DNA of 22,023 nucleotides, from the NCBI GenBank assembly GCA_047616325.1, contig JBLHGN010000025.1:1-22023 (forward strand), written 5' to 3'. This DNA comes from JBLHGN01 sp047616325. GTDB lineage: Bacteria > Pseudomonadota > Gammaproteobacteria > Pseudomonadales > Cellvibrionaceae. This document shows positions 1 through 6,606 of this stretch, in pieces; the first letter of the stretch is position 1; every line of letters begins with the position of its first letter. Below the pieces are notes generated by a model that did not search any database, was not told the origin of the DNA, and saw nothing but the letters and a program-made list of their open reading frames with translations. The position numbers and the translations under genes are program-made.

Positions 1-49
1 AGACTACATGTAGCTTTTTCAATTTCTTACTTATTAGAGGGATCTTATT

Positions 50-196
50 ATGGCCATGCCCCCATGGAAACCAACATCTGCCGTACAAAAAATACTCAAG
101 CAAAAAACTCAGCTTACAGATTCCGAGATGCGAAACTTTGCCTATTTTTCCGACAACACTAAGGCGCGGTGGGCAAAGCGGTACGAATTAATATAA
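50..196 (+). CDS. Short ORF, possibly the detached N-terminus of the next gene
   Basis: This 48-codon frame starts at ATG 50 with a purine-rich AGAGGG about 8 bases upstream, a usable ribosome binding site. The product, beginning MAMPPWKPTSAVQKILKQ, is hydrophilic and I do not recognise it. Its stop at 194-196 lies inside the next frame, which has only a GTG start at 169. Reading across, the end of this frame (RWAKRYELI) runs smoothly into NLFPEFALLVDPA of the next frame if one base is gained or lost near 191-197. I therefore infer that the two were one gene, now split by a frameshift or a sequencing error. The alternative is a small independent gene overlapping its neighbour by 28 bases. The ribosome site and the continuity are visible; the frameshift is inference. 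Confidence 0.45.
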   Translation: MAMPPWKPTSAVQKILKQKTQLTDSEMRNFAYFSDNTKARWAKRYELI

Positions 197-1218
197 ATTT
201 ATTCCCTGAGTTTGCCTTACTTGTGGACCCGGCTTCGCACGATGGACAGCAGACTATTCGTCAAATTGAAAGCCTTCGACAAGCGGGCGGAGCTCACCAG
301 GGCAGCATGGCGAATACCTCTAATGCCTTTAAGTTTATGGCGCAAGCGCATAAGTTAACTGTGTATTACACAATTTTGAATGGTGAAGATGATAGGAAAG
401 AGGTGTTTATTACGGATATTGGGCCGTGCTTTAACCAAAGCAATGCTGACAAAGCCGGTTTATATATGTTTAGCAAATGGAAAGGCAAATATTTGGAAAG
501 CACTAGTCTAAATTTGGAAGACCAGCCTGTTTACATCAATGGAAGGTGCGATGATTTGACTGAGGCAATAAAACACGGTAAGAAACGAATCCCAAACCTT
601 AGTTCAGATTTAGCCGTTTTCTACACTCCATCACACGTTGTCAATGAAATGGGAGTTTGGCGTTCGAGCAAGCAATCGGCACAAACAAAAGACGCCATTG
701 CAAAACTAAGTGAAGTAATGAAAAAAAACCAGAAAAAACGCGTATATTGGATTGCAGAGGCAGAAGGTGCCTCCGTCGCATGCGAGGCGGCAAATGCGGT
801 GAATGGTATTATGGACAATTTCAGAATGCGATTTATCGACCCTATAGCGGATGCAGCCTCGCTGATTCCAAAACTTAAGAACAAGGGCATTCGGCTGGGG
901 GGAGGTGACGAAGACACGGCCTCAATAACTTACACTGGAACTAACAGAACTTCAGATTTAATGAAAAGCAGTCAACTTGCACAACTGACAAGAGAGCTTC
1001 AAGCGACTCGTCCAACACCTTTAAACAAGTACGCCCACGAAGCGATGGTAACAGAATTAGCATCTTCTCCTATAAATGACACTATCGGTACTAGTAAAAG
1101 CTCACTCAAAAATCACCAAATGATGCAGCATAGGCCAGGCAACCCTTCACAAATAAAAAAAGCGCCTCACATCAAACACATTGCATTAACGTTCGTTACG
1201 GCATTAAAGCGAGTGTAA
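169..1218 (+). CDS. Hypothetical protein, first large gene of a two-gene unit
   Basis: A 349-codon frame from GTG 169 to the TAA at 1216-1218. I recognise no family. No signal peptide or membrane segment is evident. The middle contains a hydrophobic-then-basic stretch (SSDLAVFYTPSHVV, residues about 145-158) and a segment KKRVYWIAEAEGASVACEAA (about 192-211) that could be a beta-strand followed by a helix with small residues at the turn. The C-terminal 80 residues are polar and rich in Ser, Thr, Asn and Gln, so probably loosely structured. The true N-terminus may be the upstream frame that begins at 50 (see that entry). The next gene begins one base after this stop, so the two are almost certainly co-translated and may act together. 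A toxin/immunity or effector/partner pair is possible but nothing in the sequence proves it. Confidence 0.6.
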   Translation: MGKAVRININLFPEFALLVDPASHDGQQTIRQIESLRQAGGAHQGSMANTSNAFKFMAQAHKLTVYYTILNGEDDRKEVFITDIGPCFNQSNADKAGLYMFSKWKGKYLESTSLNLEDQPVYINGRCDDLTEAIKHGKKRIPNLSSDLAVFYTPSHVVNEMGVWRSSKQSAQTKDAIAKLSEVMKKNQKKRVYWIAEAEGASVACEAANAVNGIMDNFRMRFIDPIADAASLIPKLKNKGIRLGGGDEDTASITYTGTNRTSDLMKSSQLAQLTRELQATRPTPLNKYAHEAMVTELASSPINDTIGTSKSSLKNHQMMQHRPGNPSQIKKAPHIKHIALTFVTALKRV

Positions 1219-1219
1219 T

Positions 1220-1960
1220 ATGCAATTTTCGCACAACGTTTTTGGGCCCGACTTTAGCAAGGCAGCTCTTGTCACTTTCGATTTTGGCAACGTCGAAGTA
1301 ACTCTAAGAATGCCCGAACAAAGAGAAGGGCTAAGTAGTTTTCTAGAGAATACAAACCTTGAAAAAATACACGATGATGTAAGCAACGCATGGATTACCC
1401 ACCCGCTTGGTCATCGATACAGAGAACTCGCCTCTCAGTCGTGGAAATACCAAGATGAAATCACTGAAAACTATGTCGCCATACTCAACCTGGAAATTGA
1501 AATTCAAGAAATTTTGGAACTAGACAAAAAAAACAACGTCCCGTTTAGTCGACAAGGGTTTCCGGCCTACTTATTGTCGCTATATAGATCGATGTGCATT
1601 GGAGGAACTAGTATAACGCCAGACTCTGAAGACGCGACGCACGAATATGAAAATATGCAGCTGCCTGAGTCGGTAACAGATATTGTCGTAGTTAATAAAA
1701 ATATTCTCGACTGGGTTGTCATTTCATTTGGCGAAATTTTTCAAGGGCCTCCTGATCAACACGTTCACATTCCATTAAAAGACAATGCAATTCTAATCAT
1801 TAAATACAAAGTCGGATTTCTAGTTCGATACGGCGAAGAAATATCCCTCCCTGAAAGCGAGTTAGAAAAACTTCGCAAGGAAATCGCTCAAGAGCTTTTA
1901 GATAATATCACCGTCACCTACTCTCCAGAGTTACTGCAAGTTATAAGCGAACAAAATTGA
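1220..1960 (+). CDS. Hypothetical protein, second gene of the unit
   Basis: A 246-residue acidic, soluble-looking protein starting MQFSHNVFGPDFSKAALVTF, with no signal peptide or membrane helix. The start ATG follows the previous stop by one base (GTG TAA T ATG), which implies translational coupling. The sequence alternates predicted strands (VTFDFGNVEVTLRMP near residues 18-32; AILIIKYKVGFLVRYGEE near 190-207) with a charged helical C-terminus (ESELEKLRKEIAQELLDNI, about 212-230). I do not recognise the family. The size, acidity and coupling would suit an immunity protein or chaperone for the gene before it, but this is inference from layout only. Base composition does not differ obviously from the neighbours. 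Confidence 0.6.
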   Translation: MQFSHNVFGPDFSKAALVTFDFGNVEVTLRMPEQREGLSSFLENTNLEKIHDDVSNAWITHPLGHRYRELASQSWKYQDEITENYVAILNLEIEIQEILELDKKNNVPFSRQGFPAYLLSLYRSMCIGGTSITPDSEDATHEYENMQLPESVTDIVVVNKNILDWVVISFGEIFQGPPDQHVHIPLKDNAILIIKYKVGFLVRYGEEISLPESELEKLRKEIAQELLDNITVTYSPELLQVISEQN

Positions 1961-2001
1961 TTTTGTTTGCTTAAAGCGTTCTTATGGGGTCGGATCAAAA
2001 T

Positions 2002-2047
2002 AACCCTTTATGCCTTTGTTAAAAATTAGGCGTAGTTGGGTTTTTTT
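2002..2047 (+). terminator. Possible weak terminator after the two-gene unit
   Basis: An interrupted hairpin: AACCC (2002-2006) pairs with GGGTT (2038-2042) and GCCT (2012-2015) with AGGC (2028-2031), followed by a T run to 2047. The stems are short and separated by internal loops, so termination is uncertain. Confidence 0.3.
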
Positions 2048-2204
2048 GGGGGTTAAATTTGTATATTGGCTGAGCTTTGACGGCGGCTAGGTGAGCAGAC
2101 CGAACGAGACTTAACACCACACATATCTCTAGCTTTTTCTACTGTGTGAGATACGCCTCTCGGGTTGCTACAATACGAGGAAAGTCATGTATTATGTCAA
2201 TTCG

Positions 2205-3413
2205 CTACGCCAAAACCACTCGTTTAACCAACGCTATATCTGCGTCTTGCATGCCAAACTCTAAACAAAATTCTACCCATTGCGTATGGTAGGCACTTTT
2301 CACTTGCTGTGCGATCACCTGCGCCGCATCTTCTTTAAGCCCGAACAAGTTGGCGTAACTAAGTGCGTTTTCCAAGCTTGCTTTGGCGCCGAATTGGCCG
2401 ACACCCATTGACTGCACCCTACTTTGCGTAGCAACGATCGGCAACATGTCGTATGCAGGTGAGAGCTGCCACTTGGCATTGGCAATATCGTATACGAGTG
2501 CGTGATTGCGAGCGTGGTCATCGGTATTCCCCATCACTATATTGGCGAGCATGCGGGTAAAAAGCTCTTTGGCATCATCGCGGTAATTGGCACAGTGTTT
2601 ACGAATTATTGCTGCCAAGTTGCAATAGGAATACGGATTACGTTTTGAATCTTCAATGGCGCGAATACGGTCTTGATGAAATACGCTATTGGCAGAAATA
2701 AAATGCATTGGCGCGCTTTGTGAACCATCAAAGCGTTGCACGGCATATGCATGCTTTTCACCCAATTGTATTAGTCGTGTTTGCAGAATATTAAGCTTAA
2801 GAACGTTTTTTAAAAATTGCATGCTGCAATATTCAAGCAAAGGTACATCCACCATATCGCCAGACTTACTAAACTTTACCAGCCATCGCTCATTGCCATC
2901 GGTAACCGTCACTTTCGGCCTCGCACCGCCCATCGAAGAACCAGGTTCAAGCAATGCAAGTTCTTCTGGTGCTAGCGTTTGTTTTTCTTCAAGCTTTTCT
3001 GCCACGCGGGCAAGTTCTTGTAAGCGCGCCATAGTTGGCAAGTTCGTGGGGGGTTTAGCTTGCCCACGTGAGAGACTAAAGCGCAGCCAACCCACCCCGC
3101 CGCCACTAGTGCGAATAAGGCGCTCCAGTTCATTTGCGGGTGCGTGCTGGTGACGCAATAACATAATTCTTGTACCCCAATCATCGGGGGCGGCATCGCG
3201 AAACACGCCGAACAGGCCGTGCATATTTAAAGCTCGGTAGCGCTTAGTAGATAGGGGTAAGTTAACGGGGTCTAATGGGTAGGCCCACCGAGCGTTCAAC
3301 CAAAGTTCACTGTATTGAAAACTCCCTGCACCCAATGAGGCGTCGATGGTGCCGGCTAAATGGCCCGTACCTTGGGCGTCTGGGGCAAAAACGTAGGCTC
3401 TCTCGTGAGGCAT
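2205..3413 (-). CDS. hipA: HipA-family serine/threonine kinase toxin
   Basis: 402 residues, the usual size for HipA. HipA toxins are kinases that inactivate targets such as glutamyl-tRNA synthetase and promote growth arrest. Visible kinase landmarks in order: the glycine-rich loop GSSMGGARPK (158-167), whose serines include the expected autophosphorylation position; the nucleotide-binding lysine in WLVKFSKSGD (K180); QRFDG (226-230); the catalytic loop NIVMGNTDDHARNHA (291-305); and the metal-binding LSPAYDMLP (317-325). All are intact, so the kinase looks active. The N-terminal 100 residues correspond to the HipA N1 lobe. The gene follows hipB with two bases between stop and start, so expression is coupled to the antitoxin. 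The exact phosphorylation target cannot be told from sequence. Confidence 0.93.
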   Translation of the reverse strand: MPHERAYVFAPDAQGTGHLAGTIDASLGAGSFQYSELWLNARWAYPLDPVNLPLSTKRYRALNMHGLFGVFRDAAPDDWGTRIMLLRHQHAPANELERLIRTSGGGVGWLRFSLSRGQAKPPTNLPTMARLQELARVAEKLEEKQTLAPEELALLEPGSSMGGARPKVTVTDGNERWLVKFSKSGDMVDVPLLEYCSMQFLKNVLKLNILQTRLIQLGEKHAYAVQRFDGSQSAPMHFISANSVFHQDRIRAIEDSKRNPYSYCNLAAIIRKHCANYRDDAKELFTRMLANIVMGNTDDHARNHALVYDIANAKWQLSPAYDMLPIVATQSRVQSMGVGQFGAKASLENALSYANLFGLKEDAAQVIAQQVKSAYHTQWVEFCLEFGMQDADIALVKRVVLA

Positions 3414-3415
3414 CG

Positions 3416-3718
3416 CTACACCTTTGCCCTTACAACGCGGTTGCGCCGCCCTATTTCGTCTTTATGGGGCGCAGCCAGTTCGGCAATGCTTTCGGCCAAG
3501 CCGAATGTATCGAGTATTAACCAATACACGCCTATGGCCGTACCCAGCTCACCCACTTCGGCGGCGCGATAGGCGCCACGCGACAGCAAGCAGCGCTCGG
3601 CGGCCTCAATTTGGCTCCAGCCCCGCGCTTTGCGGGCTTCTTTGATATTTTGGGCAAAAATGGCGTGTAGTTTTAGCACATCTTCGCTTAACGCTGCTCG
3701 GTAGTTGTCGCGTGGCAT
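3416..3718 (-). CDS. hipB: HipB-like XRE helix-turn-helix antitoxin
   Basis: A 100-residue DNA-binding antitoxin and autorepressor from ATG 3718. The helix-turn-helix core spans roughly residues 19-72: FAQNIKEARKARGWSQIEAA, then SRGAYRAAEVGE as recognition helix and turn, then YWILDTFGLAESI-like packing residues. The C-terminal tail is basic (GRRNRVVRAKV). An ATG at 3736 is in frame and adds six residues. I prefer 3718 because GAGG lies nine bases before it, 3736 has no ribosome site, and the inferred transcription start near 3742 would leave almost no leader for 3736. The gene sits directly before hipA, as in other hipBA operons, and is expected to bind HipA and repress the shared promoter. 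Confidence 0.85.
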   Translation of the reverse strand: MPRDNYRAALSEDVLKLHAIFAQNIKEARKARGWSQIEAAERCLLSRGAYRAAEVGELGTAIGVYWLILDTFGLAESIAELAAPHKDEIGRRNRVVRAKV

Positions 3719-3719
3719 A

Positions 3720-3731
3720 GAGGTATACCTC
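3720..3731. promoter_or_regulatory. Candidate HipB operator palindrome
   Basis: GAGGTATACCTC is a perfect 12-bp palindrome lying between the inferred transcription start and the preferred hipB start codon. Its left half (in hipB orientation) is also the hipB ribosome binding site, so a bound repressor would block both transcription and translation. HipB proteins bind palindromic operators; the assignment here is inference from position. Confidence 0.5.
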
Positions 3732-3748
3732 AACATATAATGTGCTTA

Positions 3749-3777
3749 CATATATACTATATAGCCATTTTTGTCCA
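3749..3777 (-). promoter_or_regulatory. Sigma70-like promoter of hipBA
   Basis: On the - strand, TGGACA (3772-3777, one mismatch to TTGACA) and TATATG (3749-3754, two mismatches to TATAAT) are separated by 17 bases. Transcription would begin near 3742, about 24 bases before the preferred hipB start. Confidence 0.55.
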
Positions 3778-4307
3778 TGTATAAGGTTTTTTAAAGAAAA
3801 CATAGGGTCAAACCAAACTAAGACCACAGGGTCGGCTTTGAACCACCCCTTACCAACAGGTGAATGTGATTCGACGTTACCATGTAATTTAAAAAGCTCA
3901 GGTCAAAGCGCTTTTTGGTTTCACTGGCCAGTGAAACCAACGATCTCGTTTAAATTTAAGTAGAAATTCTTGTTAATGGAAGCTGTGGGTAATGTGCCAG
4001 ATATATCCAGGAATAAAATATCGATGGCTCTTGGCATATATCTTCTTCCTTAAAGATTGTTTTTGAAGCATGAAATGGGCGACTTAAAGCGACTTTTCAG
4101 TGTGGTATTCCGCTTTTTTACTAAACTTTCAATAGCTTGTATTGGTCCGATTCCAAGCTCCACATAAGCCCAAACTCCGCAAGCTTTGAGCCCAGCGGCA
4201 CTTCTGTCCCCGTACATGTCCTTACAAATTTGTCACGCAAAAATCACTCAAATACTACCCAGAACGTTGAACTCCCCCGATCTGAAAAATGAGAACATTA
4301 AAAATTT
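3778..4307. other. Gene-poor stretch between hipBA and the secreted protein gene
   Basis: No convincing gene. It contains a nested set of inverted repeats at 3891-3940 (separate entry), a 10-bp palindrome TTAAATTTAA near 3949-3958, and GGGTC-containing motifs near 3805 and 3827 resembling one at 1986. A 55-codon - strand frame (4217 to 4050) has no properly spaced ribosome site and is left unassigned. Confidence 0.6.
3891..3940. repeat. Perfect 26-bp palindrome with an overlapping hairpin
   Basis: Positions 3915-3940 form a gapless perfect palindrome of 26 bp; the half site is TTGGTTTCACTGG. Immediately before and overlapping it by two bases, AAAAAGC (3891-3897) pairs with GCTTTTT (3910-3916) across a 12-base loop. 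Neither has the stem-plus-T-run layout of a clean terminator. A gapless palindrome of this length suits a dimeric or tetrameric DNA-binding protein, for example a TetR- or LacI-type regulator, or a site of a mobile element. No gene starts close to it: hipB begins about 200 bases away and the secreted protein gene about 445 bases away. Confidence 0.75.
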
Positions 4308-4336
4308 TTGATCCAAAATCAGATTTTCAATATAAT
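4308..4336 (+). promoter_or_regulatory. Sigma70-like promoter of the secreted protein gene
   Basis: TTGATC (4308-4313) and a perfect TATAAT (4331-4336) are spaced by 17 bases. The predicted transcription start near 4343 gives a leader of about 43 bases before ATG 4386. The region is A/T-rich, which helps promoters but also raises the chance of a random match. Confidence 0.6.
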
Positions 4337-4385
4337 TATAAATAATTACAAAAGCTTGTTTCATTCTTTATAGGAGTATCATTTT

Positions 4386-5852
4386 ATGGACCACAGGAAA
4401 TCTTTACCCCGAATATTCACAACAATCGCCTTGATTGTCTCGGTCTGCTTCGGGTTCTCGCCAGCTTGGGCACAACAGGAAGGCTCCCCCATCATTGACG
4501 TTATGCAGACTAACGCTACAACCTTAGAGTTTTTTGTTTACAACAGATCAACGGCCAAGTTGAGTTATCGCGTAAACGGTGAAGAGCTGCATATTGTCAA
4601 AATGGCCCCTGGGGAGGGTTTTCTCTCATACACACTCGAAGGTTTGCCGTTAGGCGCCCTGGTTGACTATCGTGTTACGACCCTGGATAAGTCTTGCAAT
4701 TGCCTGGGAACCACGCCCATATCATCGATTCAAATGGTTGGCGATATTAACCCTACACCTACACCTACACCTGCGCCTACGCAGGAGCCAACGCCAACTC
4801 CTTGGCCAACACCAACACCAGATCCAACTGGCCTTATAGATTTGCCAGTCACATTTGAAGAAACGGGTATCGACTATAGCCTTATTTCTTTTGGAGGCAG
4901 CACCTTTGTTTCCTTGACACCCGACCCCGATGATTCATTTAATACGGTGGCCATGATAAACAAAGATGACGGTGCGGTTTCGTGGGCTGGCGTTATAATC
5001 GGCGACCCGGTCACGTGGACTCTGGCTAAACCCATCGAACTGAGCGACTCTCGCTCTATAATAACCGTCAGATTTAACTCGCCAGATGCAGGAACACCCG
5101 TTCTGCTAAAGATCGAACAATTCGGCAACAGCGACCTTTTCGCCGAAGTGCTGGTAAACACTACAGTCGCTGGCTGGGAAACACTATCGTTTGATTTTAG
5201 TGCGGCTACCGGCGGAAGCTTCGACCCATCAACCGTTGCCTATGATGTACTGGTAATTTTCCCCAACTTTGGATTTGACGGTGATAGCGCTAAAACCTAT
5301 TACTTTGATGATGTCTTGCTGGCTGATGATACAAATACTCCCGCTCCCGATAACAACTTGGAAATCTACACGAACTCCATTCAAAGCCCATGGGTAGACT
5401 TTCTGTGCTGTGGATTCGACGAAACCTTCACAGAGGTTGAAGACGAAGACACCTCAAACACGGTAGCCGAGTTCAGTATTGCCGGAAGCGCGGGTTCGGT
5501 AAACGGTTTCTCGCTTGATGACGGCACAGCCCCTCTGAACCTAGGTGAGTTTAGCGGTGGCACTTTTGAATTTGACTTGAAAGTTGTAACTGACACCACT
5601 GGTGACTGGATATTCAAGCTTGAAGGCACAGGCGGTTTTGAAAGTGGTGGAACTGGTGATTTACTGCTAAGCGAGAGCAATGAAGGCGTCGACCCAGTTA
5701 CAGGTGAATGGCAGCACTACACCTACAATATTGATGACCTTGTTGCAGAAGGATGGGATATAACAGATCTCACTACCATTCTCTGGTTCCCAACTTGGGG
5801 GCAAGGCGCTGGTGCGGTCTACCGAATTGACAATGTCTTTTTTAGCAAATAA
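4386..5852 (+). CDS. Secreted multimodular protein with carbohydrate-binding-like domains and a Pro-Thr linker
   Basis: 488 residues. A typical Sec signal peptide (basic start, hydrophobic core 10-24, AWA cleavage site at 27-29) is followed by a small beta-rich domain (about 30-120, perhaps fibronectin-like). Then come a flexible Pro/Thr linker (122-148) and two beta-sandwich-like modules: 151-313, beginning IDLPVTFEETGIDY and ending TYYFDDVLL, and 325-488, with FLCCGFDET and ending YRIDNVFFSK. Modules of both kinds accompany glycoside hydrolases (GH16 and GH3/ExoP types) in marine polysaccharide degraders, from my knowledge of such proteins. No catalytic domain is visible, so it is probably a stand-alone binding or adhesion protein acting outside the cell or on its surface. 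AGGAG sits nine bases before the ATG. It is a single-gene transcript with its own promoter and terminator. The sugar bound cannot be stated. Confidence 0.8.
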   Translation: MDHRKSLPRIFTTIALIVSVCFGFSPAWAQQEGSPIIDVMQTNATTLEFFVYNRSTAKLSYRVNGEELHIVKMAPGEGFLSYTLEGLPLGALVDYRVTTLDKSCNCLGTTPISSIQMVGDINPTPTPTPAPTQEPTPTPWPTPTPDPTGLIDLPVTFEETGIDYSLISFGGSTFVSLTPDPDDSFNTVAMINKDDGAVSWAGVIIGDPVTWTLAKPIELSDSRSIITVRFNSPDAGTPVLLKIEQFGNSDLFAEVLVNTTVAGWETLSFDFSAATGGSFDPSTVAYDVLVIFPNFGFDGDSAKTYYFDDVLLADDTNTPAPDNNLEIYTNSIQSPWVDFLCCGFDETFTEVEDEDTSNTVAEFSIAGSAGSVNGFSLDDGTAPLNLGEFSGGTFEFDLKVVTDTTGDWIFKLEGTGGFESGGTGDLLLSESNEGVDPVTGEWQHYTYNIDDLVAEGWDITDLTTILWFPTWGQGAGAVYRIDNVFFSK

Positions 5853-5876
5853 TTAAATAGCTATTTCGTAAATTAC

Positions 5877-5903
5877 AAACGCCGGCCATGCCGGCGTTTT
5901 TTT
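5877..5903 (+). terminator. Rho-independent terminator of the secreted protein gene
   Basis: AAACGCCGGC (5877-5886) and GCCGGCGTTT (5890-5899) form a 10-bp, GC-rich stem with a three-base loop CAT, followed by T residues to 5903. This is a textbook intrinsic terminator 25 bases after the stop codon. Confidence 0.95.
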
Positions 5904-6132
5904 GTCTGTAAAGCGCTAATATTACCTAAAAGCTAGCAATGCCTCTTTAGTGAGGCACGACTCTTTTGCAAACATCATATTTCTAGTATGCAATTATTCG
6001 AAGTAGATTAGGTTATGAGTTTGAATTAAATATAGGGGTCAATACATTAGTGGGCCGGCCCAAGGTGAACATCTTATTCCAATCATATTTAAGCACAAAA
6101 TCTGCCCTTTTCTTAAACACTTACTTTCCGCC

Positions 6133-6162
6133 TAAAAACTTGAATCCTTAGCTTTCCATACG
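6133..6162. repeat. 30-bp imperfect direct repeat, copy 1
   Basis: This 30-bp segment beginning TAAAAACTTGAA and ending TCCATACG matches positions 6262-6291 at 25 of 30 bases, in the same orientation and 129 bases apart. Both ends are conserved and the differences lie in the middle. The nature of the repeat is unknown. Confidence 0.6.
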
Positions 6163-6261
6163 TTTTAAACCAAGTGGAAATTACCAAGCCTAATTCCTAT
6201 CAAGCGTTTTATAAATATCGTTCAATGCGATTATCCAAGTCGATAGCTGACGTCATGCGCA

Positions 6262-6291
6262 TAAAAACTTGAAGGCTTTGCCCTCCATACG
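6262..6291. repeat. 30-bp imperfect direct repeat, copy 2
   Basis: Second copy of the segment at 6133-6162: shared TAAAAACTTGAA at the left and TCCATACG at the right, five mismatches between. It overlaps the start of a doubtful frame (6269-6520). Confidence 0.6.
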
Positions 6292-6606
6292 CAAAGATCT
6301 GATAAGAGCCCAGAAGCCATACTCGCGACACAGATTATTCGCAGAAACAGAAAAGACGTTAGGAGATGACCATAGTAAGCGCTACGAAAAGATCAAAGAG
6401 GTTTACAGCAAGTGGGGTCGTAAGAGACATTTTCGGTGCCATAAGTTTTATCGGCCCCAAAGAATCATGAACATCACTAAATGGGGCGCACAAAAATTCA
6501 CCATAAGCGGCTGCGCATGAATGTGAGTCGCCGCTCAAAACATAAACTCGCGACAATTTTTGGCTCCGACAATAGCCATCAATTGTGCGAGCGGCCCGTT
6601 ATAAGA

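Larger units (their letters stand above)
5904..6606. other. Gene-poor stretch between the secreted protein gene and the antiporter operon
   Basis: No convincing gene. A TTG-started frame at 6269-6520 would encode a basic 83-residue product, but it has no ribosome site and no recognisable domain. A 6-bp stem hairpin lies at 5940-5957 (TGCCTC/GAGGCA) without a T run. A diverged direct repeat is listed separately. A GGGTC-containing motif near 6034 resembles those at 1986 and 3805. The stretch may be debris of a lost element. Confidence 0.55.

Noticed and set aside
191..203. A AAT TTA heptamer at 195-201 as a programmed -1 frameshift site joining the first two frames
   Set aside because: The heptamer lies after the stop of the upstream frame (194-196) and is in the wrong phase for that frame, so ribosomes could not slip there.
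2689..3153. 154-codon + strand frame opposite hipA
   Set aside because: It is antisense to the well-supported hipA kinase gene and has no recognisable features; a coding shadow.
4050..4217. 55-codon - strand frame beginning MYGDRSAAGLKACG
   Set aside because: The only purine-rich stretch is one base from the start codon, no family is recognised, and it is short. It could be a gene fragment but cannot be supported.
6269..6520. 83-codon + strand frame with a TTG start
   Set aside because: No ribosome binding site, no ATG or GTG, no recognised domain, and it begins inside a repeated segment.
6531..6596. GCCGCTC/GAGCGGC inverted repeat near the end of the antiporter operon as its terminator
   Set aside because: The arms are about 50 bases apart and no T run follows; termination of this operon remains unexplained.
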